A stretch of DNA of 64,000 nucleotides from Oasisia sp. SBJ-2009 (lineage: Eukaryota; Annelida; Polychaeta; Sabellida; Siboglinidae). Below the pieces are notes generated by a model that saw only the letters and a program-made list of their open reading frames with translations, was not told the DNA's origin and ran no database searches. Below are positions 46,000 through 60,400 of this stretch, in pieces; the first letter of the stretch is position 1; every line of letters begins with the position of its first letter. The translations under genes and the position numbers were made by a program. The stretch lies in the NCBI GenBank assembly GCA_964017155.1, contig OZ024857.1, forward strand, positions 36,063,141 to 36,127,140, in the 5' to 3' direction.

Positions 46000-47300
46000 T
46001 GAAACACAAACGAAAAAAGTCTCAGCGATTATCGCACCATTTCCATGAACGCTTCGCTTCGCCTCTCACATCTTTACCAGGCGACAAAATCAGGGGCAGA
46101 TGTGCATAGATTCACACCTGAAAAAAAATTGTGTCATCCGAACATGACATAAGCATCGTGACTGTCACGAGCTGCCCATGCCATAATTTTTCGCAGCGAA
46201 TATAGGTCACATGCTACCAAACTAAATCATGCCACATTGGCCGTGATAATACCATTCTGGGAAGCTTCCATCGGGAAGGCCGCCGGAGTCCACGATGTGT
46301 ACTCGTACGTTGCAGACGCCTGCTGATTCGTACAACTTGTTTAGCCCATCCCAAGCGTTTCCATGGGGATGACAAAAAACCGGACACGAGACCGACCGCG
46401 GAAACTTTGTCACCGTGCAAACACCGAGGTGACATCATCGCTACAGCTGTTCACGTAAATCAAAATATAAACTTACATCGGCCTGGCGGTGATGGCAAAC
46501 AAGACGTTCTTGACACCGCAGTTTGAAGACGACCGCTGCAGCGTGCGGAACAATGCTCACTGACGGCGGGTGCGTGAGGGAGGGAGCTCGTCCTCCCAAC
46601 CACAGCCCCCACCTCCCCACACACTTCAGGGAAAACACGCCCCCACAATTGTGCATCCATAAAGTGATTTCTACCAGGAACCGTTTGCGGTGGCAATGTT
46701 GTTATGTGACGTACCACTGAATGCACTCCAGGAGAGTCGTGTTGCTACCCAGAATCTCGCCTTCACCTCGCGCTAATTAATTAGCATCATCTAACAATAG
46801 ATACACTAATGTTAATGAGTGTCACACTTACAACAGCACTTGTCTCGCTGGTTCAAAACAACAGTACAAACACAAGGTCAGATAACTGTAATAATTATAC
46901 ATAGCGTACTAGTTAATTAGCCGATTATCATCATTAAGTTAGCATTGGTTCATCCCATCCATTTGCGCATTCGATAAAATTGTCCAAATTGCACGTTTCT
47001 TCCTGTCAAACCCAGCAGTAACCTTCAAATGGTAACCCGACCACTCTTGCATTTCCGGTGGCTTCACACGGCTTGCTACAGATCATCACCAAAGAAGGAT
47101 CATTGCTTTGATGTTGCGAGCACTTCTTTTTTGGAGACATGCAGATGCAGATGTCGGGGCCCGCGTGTTGATTGGCCAGCGTTGCGTGAGCCGCGGGGTC
47201 GAGTGCGTGAGCATTCTTGGCGTATCTGGGACGGGTCTAAACTAATGCGCCGATGCTTGTTTTATACATTTCATAGAACCTCCCGATCCAAAGCCACCGA
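46000..47300. promoter_or_regulatory. GC-richer patch with homeodomain-type palindrome
   Basis: GCTAATTAATTAGC at 46772-46785 is a perfect 14-bp palindrome with two TAAT cores. An inverted CCAAT (GATTGGCC) lies at about 47168-47175. CpG is richer here than in the flanks. Several overlapping frames on both strands (46214-46726) have no domain. Confidence 0.3.
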
Positions 47301-50300
47301 AGTCATTTTTTGTGTTGCGGTACCGAATAAAAAAAAAAGCGTCGCATTTTAATATAAACGTTATAACCGTCGTCGTGTTGGTATTATATTGTCACGGGTG
47401 ATTCATTACAATATCGTAACGCTGCGCATTTGTGTTTCGTATATTCCCAATCATATTATACCGTATCGAAAGAAACATTAATACAAGTATTTATTAAAAA
47501 CTTGAATTTATTTTTTAAAGGCGATACTTGATCGTGGGAGCGAGGTGGTTTGAAACTTGAAGGTTTCACAGCGGATGGTCAGCAAAACAGACCCGTACTT
47601 CGGCTGACCAGGACGACAGACGCGTAAACATCTAGCCACAGACAGTACAAGGCAAGAGTCAGGCAGAATGAGACAGTCTTTAACGGTCCCAATATGGTGA
47701 CCACCTACTTTAGTTCACAGAAGTACGCGTCCATTATTGATTGGCACCGGGGGATTGAGTGACTTGCCAGGTACAACAATAGCTGACACCCACACGCCGG
47801 GCCTGGGCCGCTATCAAGTGGGGGCGGACATCTTACAACACAACACATTCACACCGACCTCGACAGGTCCACAGTGATATACCACATCGATGACCAATCT
47901 GGCCTTGACCATGAGTTGTACTTTGGTCGGGTCAGTAGGCGATATTCTGCCAAGTCACCGACACTGAGTACTACTGAATGAAACATTGCTCCACCTATCG
48001 TATCCAGTTTGTATGCAGAAGTACTTATGGTTTGTATACAGATTAGCACACATTTATGTAAACACCGTACACACTCTGTGGTCTTCTCGCTGTGTGGCTC
48101 TGTTCTTGCACCAAACTTACAAGCACTTCAGATTACGAGCACATGCCAAAACTACAAATAAAAGATGTCAGGTCTACACAAAACTACCATCTGTCTACGT
48201 AGCCAAAGCAGCCCACCGTTGTGAGGCAGTTGTAATTCTGTTTGACACAATCACATATGTGAGCATTTACAGTCAGCACATAATTTGTCCCAATCAATCA
48301 CTGCTGTCATCTACAAGAAGGAGAATTTCCTGACATCCAACGAAGAGTGTGGCCCTGTGTGACTGGTCTAGCAGCCACTGTGTGCACTGGGCACTCCTGC
48401 TGGTCTTCAACCTGATGAAGACTGTTCTGACCACATTGTACACTGTACATGGTTGTCACCTGGGGTCCTCACCTTAAGAGTTTTGCCTGCCACAGGTGTT
48501 GGTGCCTGTTTGATTGTGGACACTCAATAATGTGTTCTGTCTGCATTAAATAGCTACAACAGATTTCTGGTAGGCCTTGTAATTCAATTACAGATGAGAC
48601 CTAACTATTATTTGTATGTAATCTATGTAATCTACAATGAAATATACAACGCTCCACTTATAAAACAACTACAACAAAGTCCAAGCCTCTCCAGCCCTTT
48701 GGTTGTGTTTAGGACATGCTAAGTAAGAAACTAATGTAATACAAACATAATTATGATATATTATCTCTCCCTCATGTGCTATCGCAAGTTTCTCCAGTTT
48801 GCAGCTAAAACATTCAGTTATAAACCAAAACCAAACTTTCACATTTCCTGATCCCAGACATTGGTTCTTCCTGAAATCACATTCTGCATTCCATTTCCAC
48901 TTTTACACATTGCCCTTCTCCTTTCTCTTCCATCTGTCTTATAAATTACACACCTAGTCAGTCTCAATCTGGCGGCTGTCACATCCTCATAAGCCAATTG
49001 TTTAGTACAATCACTCCACCTACTTTACTATGCTAGTGACATTTAAACACGCATATTTGTGTTCACGCACATTTTGTGACCTTTCCCTGTCAATGTCTTG
49101 AAATCTGGCTTGCTATTTTGGACGAAACATCGACCTTGACACTGCCACTCGAGCGCTTAAACCGATAGTTCAGCAAATTAATTTTGGCAAATTTATTTTT
49201 GTACTTTCTACTTCGTTGGCATTAAACTTCAACTAATCACCGCAGTTTAAATTGTCCCTTCTGTTGAGCTTACCCACTGCTTTCTCAATTAATGTTTGAC
49301 TGTCACATTTCAAACATCTTTCACAAAATAACGGAACCTTACTTGTATAATGTTTGTTTACGGAATAATTTTTTATTAATTAACTGACAAACCATTAAAA
49401 TATTTCTGATTATTTTGTGACTCAAAACATACAGTTATCAATCTCACTGATCACTCGACAAAATTATTATGGTCAATTACTGTTTCAATACGTTTAACAC
49501 AAATGTACACTCATTTATCAAACTAATTGCAATAATACTTAAACTACTACACGTTATAAATCTGAACCTCATCGAAACTGAATGGCCATGGGATAAATTC
49601 GGCGGAAATAATCTCAAAAAAATTAAGAACAATCTGTCCTAATGTGTGATCTGCAGGAGCCATCGATGAGAGGGAAGTAATGAAGACCCATCTCGCAAAA
49701 GACCAATTTTCTTCTGCCAGTCAGGTGGTATTATCCTCACCTAAAAGGACATTGCCGTCCACCATCGGCGAAGCACACAGCAAAGCAGCTGTGGAGAAAA
49801 AACCTGCATGCATTGACAACCTCTCAAATTATGTAATAGGCCTGTGACTGAGCGTCAGGTCCATCAGTCGAAATATCTGCATGCAAAACAAAATTCCCAC
49901 GTGTCTGGGCGTGTGGAAAAAACGCGGAAAAAGCGGCAAAAAGCCAAGTGGGAATGCGTGGCGGAGGGGTGGCATTTGAGTAAACACGAGCTAGTGCCGG
50001 GCATTAGTAATCGTGTGTGCATCGGCTGTTTGGTTGCTCGCACTGCACCGCACGTACACCGCCCGCCACTCCCAGCAACAACATGGTTGACATCATTTCC
50101 CAAACGGCTGCCCTGGTGGCCTCGATGTCATTCATGTTCGACTGAGTTCTAATGGCAACTCCGACGTTCAAACACCGCACGATCCACGCTGCCGACTTTC
50201 AGTCCTCGTAGTAATAACGTGGAGAGAAAGACAAGAAAACTGTATAAATGCGAGTGTCTTTGAAACAGGCTTCATCGATGACATATCTTGCAGACATTGA

Positions 50301-53300
50301 CACACTCTGTCACTGCCGACCGACATTACATCGTCATCGAGGTCCCGGCCCATTCTGTACAGGGCGGTGGCTTATTCGATGTGGATGTTGATCAATTAAT
50401 CAACTGAATGGGTTGTTGGTTTCCAAGAGAAATCTGCTCGTTCAGATTGACGATATTAAACTCGTGTGTGCGTGTCATTACTTGACCAGAAACCACACTC
50501 AACTACACGGCTATTTATTTAATGCAGCAGCGTTATTTAGAGAATTGTGTTGAATAAATTATCTACTGACTGTATTAATAGTTAATATTGTGAGAATATG
50601 TTTAAACAAGTAAAACTGACAGCCATCTGTTAAGTACAAGGTCAACATAAAATAAATGAGAAATGTTTGACTGTTTATAAACAGACTGCAGCCTTACTAA
50701 ATACTGTTAAACATAAACAGAAATAACATTTATAAAAAAACACTTTAGTGTTAGTCAATTTTTTTATTATTGACAATGACACACTGCATGGGTATTCAGA
50801 CTTAAACTACCACAATGCTCGCCTTAATTTCCACTCGTGCGTGCTATTAATTAATTATGCATATATTATATACGCCCAAATGCATATACACAAATACCGA
50901 CCCCGCAAATGTTCCCATTACAGTACAGCATGACTACATCCATCATGTCGACTTGACTACCATCACAACAGGAACTACATGCTTGGCTCAGACAGCTTCC
51001 GTATTGTCGAAGCATTAAATATCATGCATAACTCGAATTAGATTGACTAAAAACTGTGAATGAATTCAAAACCTAATAAGGCAATCACGCTGTGCGATTA
51101 GCTCTGTGGCGTGGCTGAGGTTCCATCCTAAAAGTCCTCTGGCGAACATGAGGCTTGTACTCGCACATTTGTGAGCTGTTTCGCTCAGCCCACCCGTCAC
51201 AACTTGGAGCAGGCGCCCCGCGTAATTATGCGCGTGTATTCTATCGCATTTGCAGGATTATTTGTTGTAAAATAACATCGAGGTGTATCGATTTTCGTGT
51301 CTATACGATTTTACGCTGCCTGGGTTTCAATCAATTGTTCTGTTTAATAAAACATATTTCATTTATTTATTTCTGGGGACATCACTGGGCAGAAATACTA
51401 AATGATTGTCTATCATAAACAGTATAAGATGCCTCTAGAATACTCTGACGTAAATAAGTGTATTTATCCCTGATGCATAACTAAACTGGTTGGAATCTTG
51501 CGTAGTAATACAATCATGTAGATTTGAATGTGTAAAAACGTCAGCTTCACAACCACCTTGAACCTTGGCAGTTACATGGCTGCACTCACGTGTAAACATG
51601 ATTTCATTTAAATACACGCATAGCTGGACACGTTTCCCCAATCCATCCCACAACAAATTGACCGAGTTGTTGTATATTTATTCTCGCTTAATCTCATTGA
51701 TGACAGTTATTTACCGCCAGAACACACGCGACTGGCACGACAGCGCAAGCGCAACGATTTGCTCGAAAACAAAAACAACCAGCCGCCGAACAAATGTTAT
51801 AGGGTCGGCGGGAATCGATCGCTGCATGGATCAAGGACACGAGTGAAGGGAGGATGACGATGACGCAGACATTGATTCCCACCAACTAGGAGGCACTGGC
51901 GGAGACGACGGCAACCAAGTGCATTCACATTAACACCTCTCATGCCCTGTCGTCACACGCCGTCACTAGTCTTGTGACAACAACGGGACAGTAGATGTGT
52001 GGCACTCAGCTCCCTCCTGCAAACACAATCTCAAGCACACATCGCTGTCGGATCTAATGCTTTTTGTGTATTATCTTGATACCATTATCGTTTTATATAT
52101 TATTATCTCACTGGTAAAAGGAAGGAACAAACTGTTTTCGGACTGCGTTGTTGAATAAATATGGCAATTTCTCAACTGCAAAACATTTGTATATAAATAT
52201 ATTTCATTTTGATCAATCTCACCGTGGTTATCAGGTTATTATTTAATGATAATTAAGTTTAGTTTATGCATGGACATATATTTTATTAACATCTTCCTCC
52301 TAGATGATTTCCATCATGGGCTTCAAACATTCAGGATTCCGATGACATCACAAAAAAGTAAACCTTTTGTAAACCTAAACAGCACCTGAGTATACATGTG
52401 ATGAAACAGTGACGTGCCGTAATCTGTGTGTTTCTTAACATTATGTAAATGCTACTATCATGCCTTTCAGTTCACTAATATTGCAATTATAATATGAACT
52501 ACGTAGTTAGGGGCTTATCATCCAGAGGATGGGCATTTGTGCTAGTAAATACCATAAAGGACTTCAGACCATTTTCATTTTTTTTCTTTCATGGCCCCTT
52601 TGGTAATTGTTTTCTTAAATAACCCTTTACCCCAGTACATTTGGAAAGCCCATGTGTGACTAACCATGCCCCCTTTGGTACCAACTTAACCCACCCATAT
52701 GTTTGCTTTGAGATCAATTTGATTTGTGACAAGTGGTTTCGCCATGCACCCGTGCACTCGGGTTCAGGCCGTCCGGTAAAATACAACCAAGAATAGCATG
52801 CGACAATTAATAGGAAAGCAACCATTAAACTGTACTGTGGCCGATTGTGGTGTGGCGGGAAATGTTTGCCACTGCATTTTATCGTGAGTTCAATACCCAG
52901 ATAACAGTCACACAGTGGATGTGTTTCCGCTATAAAAGCTGCAAATCCTCTTTGATTTGTGATAAATATTTTAAAATACCCATGGGTATTGCAGCTCTGC
53001 GCTATTAAATCCTCATAAACACGAGCAGGCGTTTGTGAAAAGAAACATTATGCAATATGATGTTGTCATCATGCAAGTGCCAGCTAAACTAAAAACCAGA
53101 AAAGAAACCTTTAAGTAAAATGAATCATTGATGATTGACAGCTGTCACTCTTTGTAGTTAGCATCACAATATTGATAAGAATGCAAAAACAGGGATTCTT
53201 GTCATACAAGGCTGGCAGTTTTGACAGTGTGCCATATGTGTAATGTGTCAAATTTGTCCGCCGAAGCTTGAGTTACATCTACAAAGTGTTCTGTCAATCT

Positions 53301-53520
53301 TCTGGCAACCAAGAGACTCATCTGATACTGAGAAGAGTCCTGCAAGACACCACAAAACTGGCCTCAACTTCTGCCACCATGATAAATCAGTGAAGAAAAA
53401 GCAGGTGTATGAAATACTGCAGCAAACTGCACTTTGAAAAACTGTACCATAATTTACATTGACAAAAAGTCCATTATTTAGTAGTATTCATACACCATAA
53501 TTTCCATGCACATGTATGTC
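47300..53520. other. Non-coding DNA, nothing firm
   Basis: Scattered short frames only. A GTGGTGTGGCGGGAAATG..GAGTTCAATACCC pair at about 52849-52902 could be a tRNA-derived SINE head (A-box and B-box order), but it does not fold as a tRNA. Confidence 0.4.
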
Positions 53521-53539
53521 TGTTTTTTAAACATGAAGT

Positions 53540-53651
<112 letters not shown>

Positions 53652-54370
53652 TATGTTTGCTGAGGTTTCAACTTGTCATTGCCACCATTTGACAGTGTCC
53701 AGCATTAACAAAGTGTTGGTTGTTCTGTACCTGTTCCTATTGTGTGCTTGAGTCATACTAATGTACCATGCAAATTGACCCGATATCACGCAGCAGTTAT
53801 CAATTGTAATAGCCAAGTTACCTTTGAAAGGCCGTCCAATGGCAATTCTTTATAGGTCCATTTCGAGAATGGATGGGTAGATTTGCTATGATTAACGACT
53901 CGTGAAACAACGTTGGTGTGATATCAAATATGACTGGAGGACTGATCAATCTTGGGAACTGTGTGGCTAATCGAACCACAGTGGTCTGTCTTGACAGATT
54001 GCTGCAGAAATTGATTCCGCCCGTGACACTGGCTTAACTATGAGTGTGATTGTAAGAGTGGCTGGCAGCAATGACTGATTGGATATGAATAAACGCAACA
54101 GCACTGCAAGTGATGGACCGATAGACAAATGAAGAAACGGATGGATACGATGGTAGTTTTACTCCGGAATGTACAAAACTGTGATTTTGTCAGTTGTGTA
54201 GTCGCTCCATGGCGGTTGCACCCTCGAGCTATCAACCCACGTTCACAGGAAACTGGTACAACACACATTCAACGCCAGGGAACTTGATCCAAACTGCGCA
54301 GCGAGAGGGAGACAGGAACGTTGTATGCGAAATGTTTTAAAACCGGTTTGAAAACCAGCGAAATCTGCCT

Positions 54371-54480
54371 GTAGCCAATCAGTACCTTGTACCCACCCCA
54401 CCTGCCCCACTGTGGGACAGGGGTGGGGGTGAGGGGTTATTTAAAACCATGTGAAACCTGCTTATTGCAACCAAACTTCA
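54371..54480 (+). promoter_or_regulatory. Promoter-like block: CCAAT, GT-boxes, TATA
   Basis: AGCCAATCAG (CCAAT at 54375-54379) is followed by CCCACCCCACCTGCCCCAC and GGGGTGGGGGTGAGGGG, then TATTTAAAA at 54438-54446. The spacing predicts a start near 54470-54478. No coding exon is recognised downstream. Confidence 0.4.
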
Positions 54481-55124
54481 CGCAGCAACAGTGACTATTA
54501 GCGCTACTAGCTTACTTATTTGCTGTTTACTTGGAAGGTGCCGTGTCTTCGAGACAGACAAAAACTACCCACTGTCCAACGTGTGTTTATTCGCAAAAAA
54601 ACAAGCCGTTACTGTCTAACGTTCTGACAACCTTCTGCGCTGACATAGTTAGGACCACGTAAATGTTTCATGCGCAATTGCGCAGAGGTTTATGCAATTG
54701 AGGTCAAGCCGGCCATTTCGTCGCCAGCTGGGTAGCACACAATTGTGGTCGCGCATTATATGTAGTACAAATCTCAGGATTTGGAAGTTTTTCAAGACGT
54801 TCTATGAAGTCAAAAGGGTTATCGGTGTTGTGGTAATGGTAATGGTGTAGTTCACTAATCACAAACGTTTCGTTTTCAACTAAGCTACCCACATCACACC
54901 CCATGTGCCAATGTTGTGCAAGGCCATTCAGTGTTAACATTTATTCTGAAACTCTGCCAGCCAATCAATTAGACCAATAGTGTAGTATATGCTCCAACCT
55001 TAGCGTATACTACAAAGTGTAGTTATTTTGTTTAATGTTATACCACAGTCCTACATGACCACAGCCATATGGCAGACTAGAGTGCTCCCATCTGGTGTCT
55101 CGATATTCGTTAGATTCCTGTATT

Positions 55125-55137
55125 CACTAGAGGGCAC
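55125..55137 (+). promoter_or_regulatory. CTCF-like site CACTAGAGGGCAC
   Basis: Good match to the CTCF core on the + strand in non-coding DNA. Confidence 0.3.
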
Positions 55138-55259
55138 TGTCTTAACGAGTGCTGTAACACGGTTAAAACAGAAACACCAGGTGCGAGACGCGATGTTAAG
55201 TGTGTTACACTACACAACATTTCTTAACACGACCTAAAAGGAACAGAACATTTTATTTA

Positions 55260-58200
55260 GGGATTTTTTGTAATGGGAAATATTAACGATCTTGTAAGAT
55301 TTTATTGAGCGATATATACAATAATGAACATTTGAACTATCACTGTACATTTGACGTTAGACTACATACTAACCTACTGTTAACAAAAGGAAGGATGACT
55401 TAACCAGCTAGTACACAAAATTTATTTACCAACAGTGTAGTTTTGTTTCAGCTGTTCTAAGAGGGTTTTGAAAGCAGCAACTGACTGTTCACAGATAGAA
55501 CGAAATGATAATTACAAATTAAAAATATATTATAGCAAATACTTTCACTTTCACTTACGTCATGGTGTTTATGCCACATCATGTTTAGCAAATGTTGTGA
55601 AAAGTACCTCAAATGACTCACTTTGTAAACAAAAATAACCTATTTATCTATATATCTATCTAACAAAAGGTCGTTAGCTTTCTCATAAGTGACTGTGAAT
55701 CTTAATCTAGGTACAACACTGATTAATCAAACTTATAAATACTTGTCAAAAAAACCTAATCATAACTTTGTCATCACGAAGCTGTCATTGCGGGCCCACA
55801 TTCTGACTGACAAACTGTAGAACAACGGACAACAGATGACGAGTCATGATAATTCTATTTACAAATTTTTTTGGTTCCAGATGGACAGAGAAACAGAAGG
55901 ATGAAAAAGATGTTTGATAACACACACGAGTGGTATCAGTCCGTGTGGTCCCAATCCGCCCAGCGCCTTTATCAAGAAACTTGCAACACTTGAACATCAA
56001 ACGCCCCCTACACTTACCTCACCTAGTGCCCCGGGCCTTTCATCTTCTACCCTACCCCACTGACCTTATTTCACTTCACTGATTATTTACAACAGGTTGC
56101 GTGCATCAACTGTTAATTAATTGCAGTTTTCTAATCCTTTTTGCAATTCAATTATATTTTCATCTTTCACTGCGACAAGATCAATAAATGACATGTCTAA
56201 TAAAAACTTCTCTGTCGTCTCCAAACCCTCCTGACTGACTGCATCAGGAGTGGAGGCTGGGGGGGGGGTCATGATAACATTCTAATTAGGAAATATTAAA
56301 CATTAACTAATCCAGCACATGTCAGTTTAACGTATCTTAAACACCTAGTTGACCATACACGCACAGACACTATTTTATATTTCTGCATCCTTCAGAAGGT
56401 AAACAAAGCAGTGATAACACAGTTCTGTCAACTCTCATCATTGACACAGACGGAACACTGAGCTGATTATAACAGAGAAATCAATTGCAGTTAGCTATGC
56501 AAGCGGCTATACTAATAAATAAACATGAGATATATAAATATTAGATAGTTCTCACACATGCATTCTCATTCAATGAAAAATCATGCCAATTTTGTAACAT
56601 GTTGTGCAATATCAACATTGTTTACAAATAAGCACTGAATATAATCAGTGCCTCGGGGTGGGTGTTCACTGAGGTGTGACCGCTATTCGCTGGGGCACAA
56701 CCATTGTGTTCCTTTGGGCATAGCTACTGTGTTTACTGGAGCAAAACCACAACAGGTAACGCTCACTAATTCATATTTATGATTAACCCACCCATACTGA
56801 CATCTAAAATTATAGTGACAATGAAAATAACTTAGAAATAAGACACATTTCATGCACAACGTAATCACCTCTGACCTCGGCTCGACTATTTTAATGTAGC
56901 AGGCTCATAAAAACGTACACATTAACACGGCGATCGTTCTGTAGCAACCTCCCACAATTGCTACATCTGCTATAAGACTTTAATGCTGGTGACTTCCGAC
57001 TAAGTTCATCAGACCCCGACCATCTCAACAGCCACTCTACACTTGACTACATGACAGACAGCTACGCAGACTTCAGTGACAAGGCAAGGAACCTTGACAA
57101 ATTGAGCCACGCCCTAAGACAACATGAAGGGAGGTGTCAGCCCAATGCACGGGTCATTAAAGCCGGCAAGACATTCTGTGTAATTGAGAGATGTGATGTT
57201 ATTTACATGATATTACAACTGTAACAGACTAACAGTGAGACTAGGTGCCTGGGGTTGTCATCTTCCACCCCTCTCTGCCACCCTCACCCTCTCAGGGTCC
57301 TCACAAGGACACTGACCAAATGACCAGGTGAGACATGCTTCAGGCACATGACATGAGAAGTCATCCACACACAGATGTGTTAATTTCATTTTCTACATTC
57401 AACTTTAAACACAAAAACAAAGCAATCTGTTGATTTTCTGAGCACATAAAAATCTTAAAATCTTTGGACATTCTCAAATACACAAATTTAATAGCAGGAC
57501 TGGACAATCTGAGATGCTGAAGAAGATTTCAAAAATGATTGGCCAACACAACATAAGAAAGCTCATTATGACCGAGAAGACAATATTTTAGTCTAATAGC
57601 AAACATGTGATTGTTTTTATGATTCCACATCACCATTGTGATGGCAGGTTTTTGGCAACCATGCCACAACTGTCGTGGCATGAGAATTGTTACAAAGAGA
57701 ATAAGAAACTCAATGTATATCTAACCCTCAGTTTTAACATCATGGCTATCACTACCATTCACAAAGAGATTCATATCAGCAGAAAAATCATTGATGAATT
57801 CTCAATACTGACATCATTTATCTGTGGAATACAGAAGACATAAAGACTGCACTAAATCGTGGAATGAATACCGTATGCAAATGTGCACTGGCAATATTAT
57901 ATGCAAGCACAATGAAGTATATTATCACAAATCAAGACCGTGGCTGTAAACGTATATCCACCCATAACTTCCCAGGTAGCGAGACACTCAATACGCACCA
58001 TCTAAATCAGCGCCATTATAAACGACGGGGAACACCGAGATAGGCACATAATCGCTAGTGACCCATCTTGCAGTAACCGCGTAAATCTACCGCAAGGTGC
58101 AGTGTGCAATGAATGCGAAACTGTTCTGTGCCATCATAAACCCGCTCCATCTTGCGGTCGGAAAATGGCAGACGCCCAGATATATGAATTGACACAAGCA

Positions 58201-59880
58201 CTACTCACACTGGCTGAATCTTTACATTCACAGTTCTGTAATGACCACAAAACTGTCTGTGCTACTTTGTATTTTCTACAATGTCATATGGTGTGATATA
58301 AGTTCTCTAGTGAAATATATAAAGGTTTTATGTATTCTTGGTTAATTTATCTGCATTAGAATATTTATTCTTTTGCAAGTTATAATATTATTTGTTGTCA
58401 ATGTTGCTGAATAGAGTCTTATTTAGTCTGATTAAAATTAGTTATCAAAATGCAATGGCATCTTTCATTAGATGGTCATGGCTTCAGCATGCCATTTCAC
58501 TGTGTTGTAATGGCGATGTCATATATAGCAAGATATTGCAAAACATTGTAAAAAATAATTTTGTATTGATGCCCTTAATACCGCATGCCAACAGTGCCCA
58601 ACACGCCCTCACAATTGGTTGACAACAATTACTACCGTCCTTGGAACGGCTCCCGGCAAATAATTATCCCCATGTGATGGATGATGATCATTTTGAAAAA
58701 AATCCAAAACACAAAAAAATTTGGAATGCCTGGTCGATATTTTAGTATTCTCGAGTGCACATAGGCGGACGTGTGGGTGGGGTAGGGTCGCAGGGTTGTG
58801 ATGTTTACGTCTGCGGGTGTTCAATCATGAAGACAGGACCCAGTCAAAACAAGCTCGTAAACCCAGCGCCAGGTGTCTCCGTTCCAACCTGCCGTCTGAC
58901 TATTTTCTTGCATCGAAGCTAAAAAACCTACGAGATATGCCGCTGCATAATTCACAAGTAACATTGAACACTGCCGGCTATACATGCTTGTGTTTGGCAG
59001 CGTGAAGATTGTGCAAGATGTGTCTTTGAGCTCTACGTAAAGAGCTGAGTGAAAGCAAGACCCAGTGAACTATCACTACCTGGTAGACGTTTAATGATGG
59101 AAACTGTAGAAAAAACTATCGCAAAAAGTGATCACATTTCTGTAGGAAATATATTGGTTATTTGGAAGGAGTAAAAAAGTAAGTAATACTAATCGAGCAC
59201 TGTCAAGACACAGATAAGCTGTACAAATAACCTTTAATAATGTTGTGTCATCCTATCCTGTAAAATGTAGGGCCAAATCTACCGAATTTGCATAATGGAT
59301 CGATATCATTCAATTGTTTGCAGTCTCTAAAAACAGGTAATTTTAGACTGCCAAGTCTCTCTTTCAGTTTTATTCTTTGCTGACAGCTTCGCCTTGAAAG
59401 ATGTATTGTATGAATCAGACAAATCCTAAATCTAAGCAAACTGGCAGTTCATGTCAGATAAACATCCGTTGCAACCTATAAAATACTAAAATCATGACTT
59501 CTCATTTTGTATTCCATTTGTCGCTAGACAGTTGGTTCTCACTTTGATAGTAATAAAACTTCTATGCCATTTAAATCTTCGGGACCCTAAACCCTGAGGC
59601 ACTGTGAAGACAGCTCATTCAGCTTGCACTGTAGCATGAATATGGACAGGCAAAACTCACCACCAGTACATGCACAAATGTTTAGGGAAATATACAATTT
59701 TAAAACTAGATATTTGTGTACATGCAACAGTTTCATGAGACAAGGATGGGAAGTTAGTTCCAGATATTGGTGCAGCAACAGAGAAGATGCACAAGCTAAA
59801 TCATTGGTTTGTTTGGCCACCTCTGAAGTTTATTTCATCGGCCAGACATGTTTGCCTACTAGAACACTGACACCTACAAC
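55260..59880. other. Non-coding DNA, nothing recognised
   Basis: AT-rich with short frames only; none carries a domain or splice support. Confidence 0.5.
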
Positions 59881-59892
59881 TAGAACACATGC

Positions 59893-60400
59893 ACATCTCA
59901 GAATATTCTACACAGACACAAGCACACCTCAGAATATACTTGACATAAGACACAAGCACACCCCAGAATACTCTACACAGACACAGGCTTACTTCAGAAT
60001 ACTCTACACAGACACAAGCACACCTCAGAATACTCTACACAGACACAAGCACACCTCAGAATACTCTACACAGACACAAGCACATCTCAGAATATACTTG
60101 ACATAAGGCACAAGCACACCCCAGAATACTTTACACAGACACAAGCACACTTCAGAATACTCTACAGAGACACAAGCACACATCAGAATACTCTACACAG
60201 ACACAAGCACACCTCAGAATACTCTACACAGACACAAGCACACCTCAGAATATTCTACACAGACACAAGCACACCTCAGAATACTTGACACAGACTCAAG
60301 CACACCTCAGAATACTCTACACAGACACAAGCACATCTCAGAATACTCTACACAGACACAAGCACATCTCAGAATACTCAAAATAGACATATACGCACAC
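59893..60400 (+). repeat. 31-bp tandem array
   Basis: Unit ACACCTCAGAATACTCTACA then CAGACACAAGC, about 16 copies with small changes. Some units carry an ACTTGACATAAG variant. Its 160-codon frame is an artefact. Confidence 0.93.

Noticed and set aside
46214..46726. Overlapping - strand frames as coding exons
   Set aside because: No domain is visible; the frames reflect GC-rich composition. A donor-like GAT/GTAAGT at about 46474 alone is not enough.
59893..60400. CRISPR-like array
   Set aside because: The 31-bp units abut with no unique spacers, and the DNA is animal. It is a plain tandem repeat.
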